NCBI GenBank assembly: GCA_027422505.1
Contig: JAPQWV010000001.1
Location: forward strand, 9,424,001-9,488,000
Origin: Craterostigma plantagineum
Taxonomy: Eukaryota > Streptophyta > Magnoliopsida > Lamiales > Linderniaceae
Direction of reading: 5' to 3'
DNA length: 64,000 nt
Position 1 is the stretch's first letter, and each line of letters begins with the position of its first letter. Position numbers and translations under genes: made by a program. The notes below the pieces were generated by a model that made no database searches, was not told the origin of the DNA, and saw only the letters and a program-made list of their open reading frames with translations. Of this stretch, positions 1 to 10,439 are shown piece after piece.

Positions 1-1853
1 CCATTGATACTCTGAGTCTGCATCGGACCACAGAGATCCATGTGAATTAGTTCCAATGGTCGAGAAGTAGACTCAATTTGCTTGACATGATGAGATGCTC
101 GCTTCATTTTTCCTAGGTGACATGCCGAACAGTGATGCTCCTTTCGTAGTAGTATAGTTGTAAGACCGTGAACCAACTTTTTCGTAGAAAGGCGTTGGAG
201 AGCTTTCATATTCAGATAAGACAGTCGTTGATGCCATAAGCTGTTCCTCTGTAAATCAGTCTGAGAAATGAGGCATACAGCTGTCGCGGGCCGCATAGAC
301 GTCAGGTTGATCGTGTAAAGATTGGATCTCCGAAGTCCTTGAAGGAGTTCTGTGTCCTGACTATCCAAAATTTTGGACCGGTCAGCATGGAAGACCACCT
401 GGAAGCCTTTGTCACAGAATTGGCTTATGCTGAACAAGTTATGGCGGAGGCCTTCGACGTATGAGACATCTTTGATGGTTAGATTCTTCAGAATGATATC
501 CCCAAGTCCTAGAATCGGGGCTGAATCGTTGTTCCCAAATCTGACTTTGCCGTTAGGTCGGTCTTTGTAGTTGCTCAGCAGCTCTTGATTACCAGTCATG
601 TGTGTGGAGCAACCAGAGTCGAGGTACCACATGGACCTCATTTCGGCGTCCAATTCGTGGTCGAGACGGGCCATGAGGGCTAAGTTCTCTTCTTCGGAGC
701 TCGACGTGTCCTCGAGCCATTGGTCCTGTTCGGCCATGAGAGCTACTCCAGCTTCTTTCTGTTTTGTCAATTAAAGCTTCCTGGAGTAGTAATTTGCATC
801 TCTTTTCTTCGGGAGAGTGCACTCTCTGGCGAAGTGACCTGCTTTGCCACAGTTAAAGCATTTGTTAGTCTCTTTGGGATTCTTGACCTCGGAACTCTCC
901 GGAGCACGTTCTTTGTTCTTGGATCTTGTAGTCCGAAGTCTATTGGCTGAGGTTGAAGACTTCTTCTTGAAGTACTTCTTGCTCATCATTTGTCCAATGA
1001 GAGCTAACTGTTTTCCAAGGTCTTTCATGTTCGGCTCGATGTCGGAGTCCGATTCATCTTCCGACTCTGATGATGAAGGTGGCCTAACGATCTTTTCCTT
1101 TCTTGATCTTGTGCTCCTCTTCTCCGAGACTAAGGCAACCGTGTCACCGGTTTGTTTGCCTTTCTGCTCTTTGGTAATCTCGCGGATATCTCCTCATGCT
1201 GAGCGAGATTATCGAACACGGCATGGACATCCAACTCCTCTAGATCTTTATTTTGTCGTATTTGAGTGGATATTTTCTTCCATTCCGTGGGCAGAGAAGA
1301 TAGAAATCTTATGTTTGTCTCCATGTTTGTCTTCGTTATTTCTATCTTCCTCATCTCATTGAGAAGAGTGAGGTATCGTTGGTAGATCTCGTTTAGACTC
1401 TCCTCCGGCTTTGCTTTGAATGAGTCGTAAGTAGTGAGAATGTTCGCCTTCTTGGCCTTTATGCCAACTTCTGTCCTTTTGCATCATCCTATGCAGCTCA
1501 TCCCACATCCCTTTGGCCGATGTAAGGCTGTCGATTTGTCTGTATATATCGTTGGGGATGCCCTGCATAAGGGTATTCATGGCTACTAGATCAGCCTTAG
1601 CTCGAGCTCTTTCCCCCAGAGAGTATTCTCTAGGCTCCTTTAGTCGCCTAGAAGCTGGAATTGCTGGAGTAGCTGTTTCGTCCCGGGGTACATGAACCCA
1701 GAACTGTGCCGGTCCCTCTTCAAGGGACTTCAGTAGATTTTCGGCTTGATCCTTTAGGGCGATGAAATTCAGAAAGCGGCTTCTCCACACTGTGTATTCG
1801 CCTCTTTGCAAGATCGGCGGACAGTTGTCATTTCCGGGTGAGTATGCATCCAT
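1..1853 (-). pseudogene. Copia A1 gag-protease-integrase, 5' part of polyprotein, broken
   Basis: Read from 1853 downward this is the start of a Ty1/Copia polyprotein. A gag with N-terminus MDAYSPGNDNCPPILQRGEY comes first, then a CCHC zinc knuckle (CFNCGKAGHFAREC, about 850-900), an aspartic protease with an intact LDSG active site (about 600-640), a pre-integrase domain (HQRLSYLN then CSACHLGKMK, about 85-245) and the first catalytic Asp of the integrase core (HMDLCGP, near 30). It continues past the left window edge. It is broken by a one-base T insertion near 1478, where the second copy at 40140 reads correctly, by an in-frame stop near 771, and by a deletion of about 48 bases near 630 relative to that copy. 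By family the product would package element RNA and process and integrate its cDNA. Copia assignment is secure; the exact lineage is not. Confidence 0.93.
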
Positions 1854-2937
1854 GTTTGTATTGTAGTCGAGTTGTTGAAGGATCTTCGTTAATTGTTTTG
1901 AAGGTTGAAGATGATGTAATGTGCTTCACAAGTGACAAAATTCATTAGTAGCGTTTGATTCGAAAATTAGATCGACAATTATTTTCAATTCAATCTTTAA
2001 AGTTTGATCGAAATTAATTCCGTCGAGATAGAATGTACTGATTACTGTTCTCGTGCGAGAAATTTTGTCAGCGTGATATTTTACGAGCGAGATAAATTGC
2101 TCAAAATCATTCGGTCGAGAAAAATTTCTTGATCGTGAATTTATTTCGATCGTAAAGAAACAGTACGTTAGTAAGTTTCTCGACAAGTCAAAATAAATCT
2201 GTTGACTAGAAAAATTTTCTCGCGTGTAAATGATTTTCGCCTGGTCAAACGTTAAAAGGTTTGACTGAAAAAGTTTTTCGAGTGACAGTTTTTTACGCAT
2301 GCAAAGTCAAAATAAGTCTCTCTCGAAAAAGTTTTTCGCTGTATAATGCTCGAGAAATATTTCTAACTAAAATCGTTTCTGCTGATGACGATTCTAGCGC
2401 TGACTTCGTATTCTGACCGAGAAACATTCTCGCGCTAAGTTTATCGATCGAGAAACTAATCCGATCGCAAAACTTAGCGAGAAAAATTTGAGCAATCGAG
2501 AAAAGTTCACAGAATACGATTAACACAAATTCGAGCAAAAACAAAGAATCAGATAGTGAAGTTTGAGGTAATTGCTCGCAATCAAGTACTAATCACGCAC
2601 GAACAAGCAATTAAACACGTTACGAAGCAAAATATATCGAATTTGATCAAAATCAAAACGTGTTCTTCATGTTCTTCGCAAACAGTAACACGCAGAAGCA
2701 ATTCAATCCTAAAAATCGAAGTTCAAACTGCTACAGACTGATCGCAATGATGATCTAACACTTAAACAAGCACAGAAACACCAAATTCAAGTCAATTAAG
2801 CACAGAATTAAGCTATTGGATCGAAAAAGGTTTTCGCGCCAAACCTATTCTTCGATGAACAGTATCTAGAAAATGATTTTCGATCTAATTCTAACAATTT
2901 TATATTCAAAACAGAACGAATCTGCTCTGATACCCAT
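1854..2937 (-). other. Copia A1 untranslated leader and primer-binding site
   Basis: This is the leader between the 5' LTR and the gag start codon at 1853. The minus-strand primer-binding site is at 2924-2936 (TGGGTATCAGAGC, matching the initiator tRNA-Met complement with one extra G). Between about 2030 and 2520 it is dense in short CG-containing words such as CGAGAAA and TTTCTCG. No convincing gene: small open frames here have no recognisable similarity. Confidence 0.8.
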
Positions 2938-3225
2938 TGTTAGGTCCTACGATTAACAACTCTATGATCCTAGGCTAGAATTCATAGTAATTCGATCGTT
3001 TAGATAAACAATTGAATTCGATCTAAAAACTCAAATGAAGAACAAGAGAGAGAATTTGAGTAGAGTGAGAAAGTTACTGTTGTTTCTCTTTCTAGAAATC
3101 GAATTGCAAGCCCTTCGGATCAATTCTAAAAAATTCTCTATTCAGCTCAATTGATTTACATGTATTTATACCAAACAAACTTGGTATAAATATCAAAGTA
3201 GTCATAATCTAAGGACTACTATACA
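2938..3225 (-). repeat. Copia A1 5' LTR
   Basis: A 288-bp LTR reading TG...CA on the plus strand, directly beside the minus-strand primer-binding site. The same sequence is at 41602-41890 and, truncated, at 7976-8236. A TATA box for minus-strand transcription lies near 3162-3170 (TATAAATA on the minus strand). The outer edge at 3225 is set by the TG/CA rule and by where the third copy stops matching. A longer LTR cannot be excluded, because the third copy lacks a polypurine tract next to it. Confidence 0.78.
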
Positions 3226-3614
3226 AAACGCCCCAAATTACAAGGACAACTAATGAAATCAAGCACAATTACAAATGGTATCCTACACGACCTTTCGACC
3301 TTGGTGGTTTTCGTCTTCTTGTCGACTCTACCCTTGGTCACGCATGTCTTGTTCGACTTCTTCTTCGATCCCTTGGACGTAGAAGTCGCAACAAGCATGT
3401 AGACGTGCACCTTCGCTGAATCTTCAACCCACATATCGTGGAGTACAATCTCCTCATTAGTGGATTCAGTTGTGGGCAATTTTGGCTCCTTAATGTCCAA
3501 GACATAATCCAGTTTTGCTAGTTTGAGGACGATCCTCAAATTTCTGAGCCAGTCTACATAGTTCGGTCCCACCAAACAATGTTTCTCCAAGAGTGTAATT
3601 AATGGGTTTGTCAT
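3226..3614 (-). pseudogene. Copia G gag remnant interrupted by Copia A1
   Basis: From an ATG at 3614 the minus strand encodes a typical Copia gag N-terminus (MTNPLITLLEKHCLVGPNYV, then DWLRNLRIVLKLAKLDYVLD). After about 75 residues it jumps to a lysine-rich stretch, so most of the gag core has been deleted. The frame then reaches the edge of the A1 LTR. This looks like the target into which A1 inserted; the rest of G should lie on the other side of A1, outside the window. A nearly identical copy is at 41891-42279. Confidence 0.72.
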
Positions 3615-4103
3615 CGTAACTAATAAAGAAGAAAATTAAGCGCAGAATATAAACAGATAGTTAGGATTTGTAGTGTTTAATCAGACTAAATTAGGACTTT
3701 AAATTTTTGTCTGACTCCCACGATTTTTCTCGAAACCTTTCTCCCGCTAGGCATTTCGGAAACCTTGTTGAGTGGTTTCATAGTGGCGTTGAGTTCCCCG
3801 CGCTACTAGAAACTAGCCTCAACTTAACAGCTTATTGGCTCGTTTGGTTAGCCGAGGTCGTGCCCCGCACGTTTCTGTCACACAGAAGATTCAACGTCTT
3901 CGTCTCAGCCAGGGTCCCTCAGCCGTAAATCGAATCAAATTGGCAATGACTGTCCAAGTGCAACCTATCAACGTCCTGCTCACCTCCACTTTTCCCTGAA
4001 CTTCATCCCCCGTATGATAACTCTTTATTAGAGGGAGAAGAGTGGTCGGTGAGCGGCAATTCATAATTGCATCCAAACACGTTCACGCAAAGGCGAGGGT
4101 TTT
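3615..4103. other. Probable Copia G leader; no gene seen
   Basis: About 490 bp upstream, on the minus strand, of the G gag start, ending where the Gypsy B LTR begins. It holds no long open frame of recognisable type. It is most simply the 5' leader of element G, cut by Gypsy B. It is duplicated at 42280-42767 with few differences. Confidence 0.45.
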
Positions 4104-5405
4104 TGTAATACCCGGGTCCCATGAGTAAGTTGGCCAATAAATTTGCATGCATATTATGTGTCTATGTGACTGCATATTAAGTATTTATTTAATTTTTTGC
4201 TTACATGATATCTAATATTATAAGTTCGAAACTTAGAGTTTCTTTTAGATAAATTTCGAAACTTTATGATGTGGCAGTGAGTTTCGAAATATAGGTTGAG
4301 GGAAGTTTGAAACCTTAGGAAATTGGTGTATTTAGAAATTTAGGTGGAGAATTTTGAAACCATGGGAGAATTTCGAACTTAGGATGTAGTTTCGAAATTC
4401 CTTAGTGTAGATCAAGAATGTCGAATTTTAAGGGATGCATTTCGAAATTTAATGAGAGAAGCTCGAAATCTAGGAGAAGTTCGAAATTAGTTGTTAAGTG
4501 GAAGTTCGACATTTAAGTGATGGATCTCGAAATGTTATGGAAGAAGTTCGAAATGATGTCGAGATTTCTGATATAGATCTCGAGATTCTATTACAAAGAA
4601 TAATTAATACAAGGCATAAAATATTAATATTTGGTTTGTGATAGTATTAGGTAAGGATTATAGTTCTTTAGAAATTAATCACGATAAGTATGAGAGGATA
4701 AATCCAAACTTTCAAAAGCTAAAGACAAAACATAAAGTAATTTAATACTTAAGTAATAACACTAATTGGAAACTTTATGATAAGAATATAGAAAGAAAGG
4801 AGTCATTAGGCGAAAAGAACAAGTTAGAAAGGAGGCGAAGAATACAACTAATAATCATAACGCAACCTGGATTTGGTAAGGTTTCTTGTTATAATTTTTA
4901 TATTTCTAGTTACGTTTTGGCTTATCTAAGAGTTATTAAGCATGGAGAGCACGTAAGTTTATGTTCTTTAGGGTTTTTGATTTTTGAAAGGGATGAACAC
5001 CATTTAGAGTTAGATGATATTTATCTGTTTTTGATAAATCATGTTTTGATCGAAAGATTTTGAGAGTTAGTAAGAAATAGTGTTTATGATTTCTGAAATA
5101 TTAGGGTTTGTTTAAGTTCGAAATTTAAATAGTGTTTCTATAAGAATCTCGAAAGATTTTTGGTATTAATTAGGAAAATTTCGAAATGGGAATATGATTA
5201 GTATTTAAGAATGTCGAAATGAAGATTGAAAAGGAATCTCGAGATGAAGTTTGTGAAGTTGTTTCGACATTGTTATGAATTTCGAAAGTGAATCTCGAAG
5301 AAGATCTCGAAATTCTTGTTAAGATGTCGAAATGTTGATGTGAGGTGGTTTTGATAGTTATAAGAATTTTGACATGGGATCTCGAGATTAGTTTTGAGGG
5401 ATTTC
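4104..5405 (+). repeat. Gypsy B LTR, left part (duplicate copy)
   Basis: Starts TGTAATACCCGGG, the common start of plant Gypsy LTRs, and matches 42768-44067. It is rich in TCGAAA words (TTTCGAAAT, TCTCGAAAT). It stops at a Copia C LTR whose left flank is ATTTC (5401-5405), the same target sequence as in the second copy. The right part of this Gypsy LTR, present at 45784-47353 in the second copy, is missing here. Confidence 0.8.
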
Positions 5406-7099
5406 TGTAGACCTTTTTGGTCCGAATGACTATGAGAGTTTTGATTATTCCAAGTAGTTATGTAAATTTGGGGGTACAAAGTAGAAAACTCGATATGCAT
5501 GTTATGTGATGTTTAAGTATGTGAAAATGTTCGATTAAGCGCTTGAATGTGATTAAACTGTTAAGAAAATCGAATCTGTGTGATCTTATACTTAACTGAA
5601 ATATTTATGTGATCACCTGGTTACGAACGTTTTCGTATGATGGAATCTCTTGTGTGCTATATATGGAAAAGATATTCTGATTGAGCTGAAAACGTCATTG
5701 AGTTATTTTAGGAAGGAATATCACTGTGATCATCCGGATATGAATGAATATGCTATATATGAAAAAGATATTCTTATTAAGTGCTTACATGTGATTGATC
5801 TATTTTAGGAAAGAATATCGTTGAGTGCGATATTAAGTGACTCTTAAATCAGTGAATCATGATCCTGCTTTCCTTGTGCGACTTAGGATTCATATTATGG
5901 AAAGTGATTAATTGATTGCGCTTATATGTGGTAAGATGCTGATGAGTCTATTTATGGAATGTGCTGAAATTGGATGAGATCACCATACATGGAAAGTATG
6001 CTTTGCATTATACTCAGTAAATCAAATCTTTCTCTGTGCGAATTGGGTATCATATTTTGGGAAAGAAATCAGTTGATTGAGCTTACCATTGATAATATGC
6101 TGAGTGGAATTATATATGGAATATGCTGACTAACGGATGAGATTACCCTGGAATGAAAGCAAATCTGTGGTATTTATGGTAAGAATTCATGTTGACCGTT
6201 GAGCTTAATTGGTTTATTCTTGGCATGATTTCTTGAGTTAATGCACGTGTTAATTGAGCTGTCTCTAGCATATTTTTCGTGCTTAACTTTCCTTGTGAAG
6301 TGGAGAAACGATTCGTGGCCTATATAGAAGACAAACACTTCACGCGAAGGTAACACACAACGAACACACAAGCTATCGAATTCCTTAGACGATCTGAGCT
6401 TTACTTTGCGATTCATTCGTAGTTTGTGTTTGAGCTATCATTTGCGAATCTGTACCCTTTGAGCGATCTTTAGTATCACCATACCCTAAAAACCTTGTCT
6501 TCGGACGTGTTGTGTCTGCGGGCACGTTGAGCACACAAAGGAGCACGAGTGGAGTCTTACGCACGTGGAGGGACGAATTTTGTGGATTCGGTGGCCCTTC
6601 GGTAGCAAGCTGCATCCAGCCGAGGAATAGGTTTCCTGGGTAAACGGCGTGGATCGAAACTTGGCGTGCGTCAGCCTAGAGCGAGGTCTAGTGTCCATAG
6701 TACTTCGGTTGTGTACGGGTCAATCATAGTGTAAACGGTAATACCTAGTGATTGATTGGAACTCTTAGGGAGATCACACCCCAGGGACAGGATTAAACCC
6801 CAGTTGGGGATATAACCTGTATAAAAATCCCGTCTCACTTTACTTTTTGCTATTTACTTTTTATGTGAGACAAACCCGGAACGTTGGCAAATAACTAGGT
6901 GATATCAATTAAAGGATTCCTGAGACTAACGTGATACTCTGTAAACAGGGTTAGGGAGATAACATAGACAATCTTACTGCTCTCTAGGGAATAACGTGCT
7001 CTACAATATCTTCTTAAAAAAAAGTAGTTTTCAAAGGAGAAAAAGCCAAAACTTTTTAAAGCCTAATTCACCCCCCTCTTAGGCATATTTTACAGTTCA
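5406..7099 (+). repeat. Copia C (SIRE-like) 5' LTR
   Basis: A 1694-bp LTR beginning TGTAGACC and ending in a pyrimidine-rich stretch (cccccctctta, 7071-7081) followed by TTCA just before a primer-binding site. Boundaries were fixed by comparison with the solo copy at 44068-45783, which has a perfect 5-bp duplication. A TATA box is at 6321-6327 (tatatag). The LTR contains repeated phrases around 5640-6140 (atatatggaa..., gtgatcatccgg...), suggesting internal duplication of its 5' part. Confidence 0.85.
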
Positions 7100-7101
7100 T
7101 T

Positions 7102-7113
7102 TGGTATCAGAGA
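7102..7113 (+). other. Primer-binding site of Copia C
   Basis: TGGTATCAGAGA begins three bases after the LTR end and matches the 3' end complement of plant initiator tRNA-Met except at the last base. It shows that the adjoining LTR is the 5' LTR of an element that once had an internal region here. Confidence 0.85.
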
Positions 7114-7156
7114 GGGTTACTCAACGAAAGGCCTAACACGTCTGAGTTAAGATCTA

Positions 7157-7880
7157 ATGGCTTTTTCGAGTAATATTTTTGCAGAGGGTCAATCCCACTC
7201 CAGGCCTCCTCTCTTCGACGGTACGAACTACGCGGTATGGAAGAATCGTATGATCGAACTTTTGATCGCTGTCGACTACGAGCTTTGGGAGACAATCATC
7301 AACGGACCGTACACAGCTGCAAAATCCGATGGAACTCCAAAGGATACTAAAGATTACACTGCTGATGACAAAAGGGGAATCACGCAAAACGCAAAGGCGA
7401 AAAACATGCTCGCATGCGCACTCACACGGGAAGAATACATTCGGGTTAGTTCCTGCTCATCAGCGAAGGCCATGTGGGATATGCTCCAAGTCACTCACGA
7501 AGGAACCCAACGAGTCGTGCAAGAAAGACTGGCTCTACTCACTCGTCAGTATGAGCTGCTCTCAATGGAATCTGACGAAAATATAAGCCAGATGTACGCC
7601 AGATTCATGGAAATCATCAACCAAATGTTCTCTCTCGGCAAGAAGGTTCCCGACAGTGAACAAGTGAGAAAAATACTGAGATCACTGCCATCTACGAAGC
7701 AAAGGATCTAGAAGCACTTAGCATCTCCGAGCTGATTGGATCTCTTATATCCTATGAGATGATTCAAACATCAATGAATGAGAAGTCTCAGAATAAAAAT
7801 CAGAAGTCCATTGCATTCAAATATAACCAAGAAGAATCTGATTCTGACGACGAAGAAAAGGACCTGATGAACGATCGCGC
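7157..7880 (+). pseudogene. Copia C gag, truncated (SIRE-like)
   Basis: The ATG at 7157 starts a SIRE-type Copia gag: the N-terminal motif PPLFDGTNYAVWKNRMIELL, then the conserved EGTQRV, YELLSMESDENISQM and SEQVRKILRSLPS segments. After residue ~182 a short deletion near 7700 shifts the frame; the next gag segment (EAKDLEALSISELIGSLISY) follows in another frame, and an acidic stretch (about 7820-7870) normally found ahead of the zinc knuckle is the last recognisable part. Zinc knuckle, protease and pol are missing because the element is cut near 7880. It cannot make a working capsid protein as it stands. Confidence 0.88.
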
Positions 7881-7975
7881 ACGGTTATACCTACTTTCCG
7901 CGCATCCACGCGTGGCATTCCCGAGCGCTGCGTGCACCCATGTGTGCAGCCCGTGCCTCTTGTGCCGCATGTCCC
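7881..7975. other. GC-rich junction filler
   Basis: About 95 bp of GC-rich sequence between the end of recognisable Copia C gag and the start of a truncated Copia A LTR. It matches neither element where intact counterparts are available. It contains short self-repeats (cgcgcatccacgcgtgg; gtgtgcagcccgtgcctcttgtgccgc). It marks a rearrangement joint, probably the edge of the segmental duplication. Confidence 0.5.
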
Positions 7976-8236
7976 GATCCTAGGCTAGAATTCATAGTAA
8001 TCCGATCGTTTAGATAAACAATTGAATTCGATCGAAAAACTCAAATGAAGAACAAGAGAGGGAATTTGAGTAGAGTGAGAAAGTTACTGTTGTTTCTCTC
8101 TCTAGAAATCGAATTGCAAGCCCTTCGGATCAATTCTAAAAACTTTCTCTATTCAGCTCAATTGATTTTCATGTATTTATACCAAACAAACTTGGTATAA
8201 ATATCAAACTAGTCCTAATCAAAGGACTACTATACA
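7976..8236 (-). repeat. Copia A2 3' LTR, truncated
   Basis: Matches 2965-3225 and 41629-41890 with few differences but lacks the first ~27 plus-strand bases (TGTTAGGTCC...). On its right it abuts the end of the aORF without the polypurine tract expected next to a 3' LTR, so a small deletion there is likely. Confidence 0.75.
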
Positions 8237-10047
8237 AATTTGTGATTGATTGCGTCTCCGCGCCGTTTGTCCTCGTCGGGCGTAATATGATCTGCGCAAG
8301 CCCAGCGCATGCTCGTAGTTCCTCAGCGTGATCCTCAGCTCCAGTCGCTCCTCGATATCTTCAAGCAATTCCATTAGGAGCGGCTGTTCTCTCACGACCT
8401 GTGGATCCTCAGCATAGTGTCTCTGTTGATTTCTTCCAACCTCTGCTCGATGTTTTTCCTGACGACTTTGAGCGTCCCATCGCAAAACTTATGAATCTCA
8501 GTCTTCAGCATCAACCTATTCTTCTTTGCTATTGGATTGTGGTAGGTGATGCCTAGGACTGAGCTGATGTGCACGTGATTGTTGGGAAGCCCTTCGATCT
8601 CAGGTCCTTTGTTGAGCGGAGCGGTCATGTTGACCTTCTTCATATTACTCTCAAGTGCCATCTGAAGGTCGTGAGCGGCGAGTACTTGACTTGTCGCATC
8701 ATGAATCGGTAGAGCCCTTCGAGGCCTTCTTTCTTGATGAAGCCCTGAGGACCTTTGTACTTCTCCACGTATAGCTGATAAACACGGTACACTTCATCGG
8801 CGGGGAGGTATGGCAGGTCGCTCTCGCTCAGTTCCTCTCGGGTCCTATCCACTTGATCGATGATGTAGTGAGGTGTTGGAAGTCCTCCTTTGTCACAGTA
8901 GACGCTGAGTAGTTGGCTTATTGGGGAGAGACTCTTATAATGGCTTTTGGCTTGTGTCTTAGTCATCCCCAGCCTAACATCAGGTCCTAGTTTGGTCAGC
9001 ATCCAGAGGTAGGTCATCCTCTTCTGCTGATCCCAATGAGAGATCCCTCTAAGCTCGAACTCGTTCGGCTTCTTCACTCTGTCCGGAGACCTCCAAATAT
9101 TCTCACGAACTTCTTCTAGGAAGGGAATTTCTATTTGGATGTTTACCCATTGCATGTCGATCCGGACGGTCCCTGGCGTTATCCTTGGAGAGGGAACCGC
9201 CTGTTGAGCGATTAATTCTGGTAGCCTTGGGATAACTCGCTCGTAGTCTTCACCTTCCTGAAGCTCGTCGTCTTCTATGATTACGAGGTCTATAGACGCT
9301 TGTTAGCGCCGAACGTCGTGAAGCCGTCGTCTTTGATGCTCCTCGGACATGGAATGGGTCATCCACTGTCCTTCGAAGATGTACTTGTCTAGGGCCTCGT
9401 GTGGATTGACGCCATGTCCAGAGGGTCCCTGTTGGTCTGGAGCGACTGAGGGAGTGGCTTGGTAGTTGCTAGAGCTACAAGCATCGCAGCACTTGCTTCT
9501 TCTTCCGGAAGCAAGGGGCTTGAGTAGATCAGTGGTGTGGACGGAGGCGTCCTGAGGTCAAAGGTTGGTGGTTCGATGTGGGTGGTGCGGTGCGTGGTGT
9601 AGGTAGTTTGGGTGGTTTGTGTTTGGTGGGTTTGGGTTTCACCAGCTCCAGCGCTTGTCTGCGTGGTGCCCGAGCCTTGTCCTTGGCCACTTGTTGATGT
9701 CCTTGGCCTCTTCTCCACCTCATGAGGGTCCTGATCGTCAGGATCGTCATGTCTGCGCCGTGAGTGGGAGCTTTGGCATCGGCAGGTGTCAGTCGGTGGC
9801 TCAGGATGGTCCACCAATCGCCTATAGAGGGATTCTTCTTGCGGCGATCGGATGGAAAGACCTAGACGGGCGAGGAGAATGTCATGGAGCTCGGTGATGG
9901 GGATGTGTATGGATTGATGAGGAAGTGGCTAGAGGGTCGGTGGGTGTGGGTTGTGGAGGTGTGGGGTTGATTTGTGACGAAGGGCCTTCAGAGGCAGGTG
10001 CTTTCCCGGTATCTCTTCGGGATGACTCGAGTGCTTGGAGTACTCTC
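8237..10047 (-). pseudogene. Copia A2 extra gene (aORF), C-terminal half
   Basis: Continues, minus strand, the gene that begins at 26042 and is split by Copia E. From 10047 downward come a low-complexity Pro/Thr/Ser/His/Gln-rich linker (about 9390-10047), then a conserved C-terminal domain (9155-8640) with IEIPFLEEVRENIWR, a Tyr-rich segment and FMMRQVKYSP, then MKKVNMTAP (about 8640-8610) and a final helix-like segment near 8300-8500. The same order is in Copia E (11350-10440: PFQEEIRKRIWR, HMLRQVRFFTTHD, LKKVNLTRP). Frameshifts lie near 9900, 9300, 8650 and 8440. Function unknown; no membrane segment or known catalytic motif seen. Confidence 0.7.
10043..10047. repeat. Target-site duplication of Copia E (left)
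   Basis: CTCTC directly before the E LTR, matched by CTCTC at 24381-24385 directly after the other LTR. It is a perfect 5-bp duplication, as Copia integrase produces. Confidence 0.92.
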
Positions 10048-10345
10048 TGTTGGTCCCGATTGCACCAAACAAGGAATCAAAGAGGCTTTGATGGAATGAA
10101 AAAGGGAGAGGTTCTCACCTTCAAGTGTGTGTATTGTGTGAAAAATAGGATAAGCCTTTTGATATTTGATTACTTTGAAATTTGTGTTGGTGAAACCTTA
10201 TATACCACATTAACCCTAGGTATATTAAGGCCCAAACACTGAAAATTTAATAATTACATTCTAGTCCAAAGCCCAAGCCACAAGGATAATTACAATATTA
10301 AACCCAAGACTTAAACTATTGACACAATCAATAAATATCCTAACA
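10048..10345 (-). repeat. Copia E 3' LTR
   Basis: 298 bp, TG...CA on the plus strand, nearly identical to 24084-24380. It contains the minus-strand TATA box region (cttatatac on the plus strand, about 10198-10206). Confidence 0.93.
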
Positions 10346-10358
10346 ATCTCCCCCTTTG
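10346..10358 (-). other. Polypurine tract of Copia E
   Basis: On the minus strand CAAAGGGGGAGAT lies immediately before the 3' LTR, the position and composition of the plus-strand DNA primer of an LTR retrotransposon. Confidence 0.85.
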
Positions 10359-10439
10359 TGTCAATTGTTGGGAGTCTTGGAACTTGGGCGTTGTGATGGT
10401 GGATTAGCGAGTGTGTGTTTCGCGAAGTCCTAGCTTGAA

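Noticed and set aside
844..1362. Open frame of 172 codons on the plus strand
   Set aside because: It is antisense to the Copia A1 gag and knuckle region; its composition mirrors the real frame and it has no recognisable domain.
3225..3614. G gag remnant as a host protein gene
   Set aside because: The N-terminal motif is a standard Copia gag; the rest is a deletion derivative abutting an LTR.
5640..6140. CRISPR-like array from recurring phrases in the Copia C LTR
   Set aside because: Repeats are diverged and irregularly spaced, and the DNA is plant nuclear; they are internal LTR duplications.
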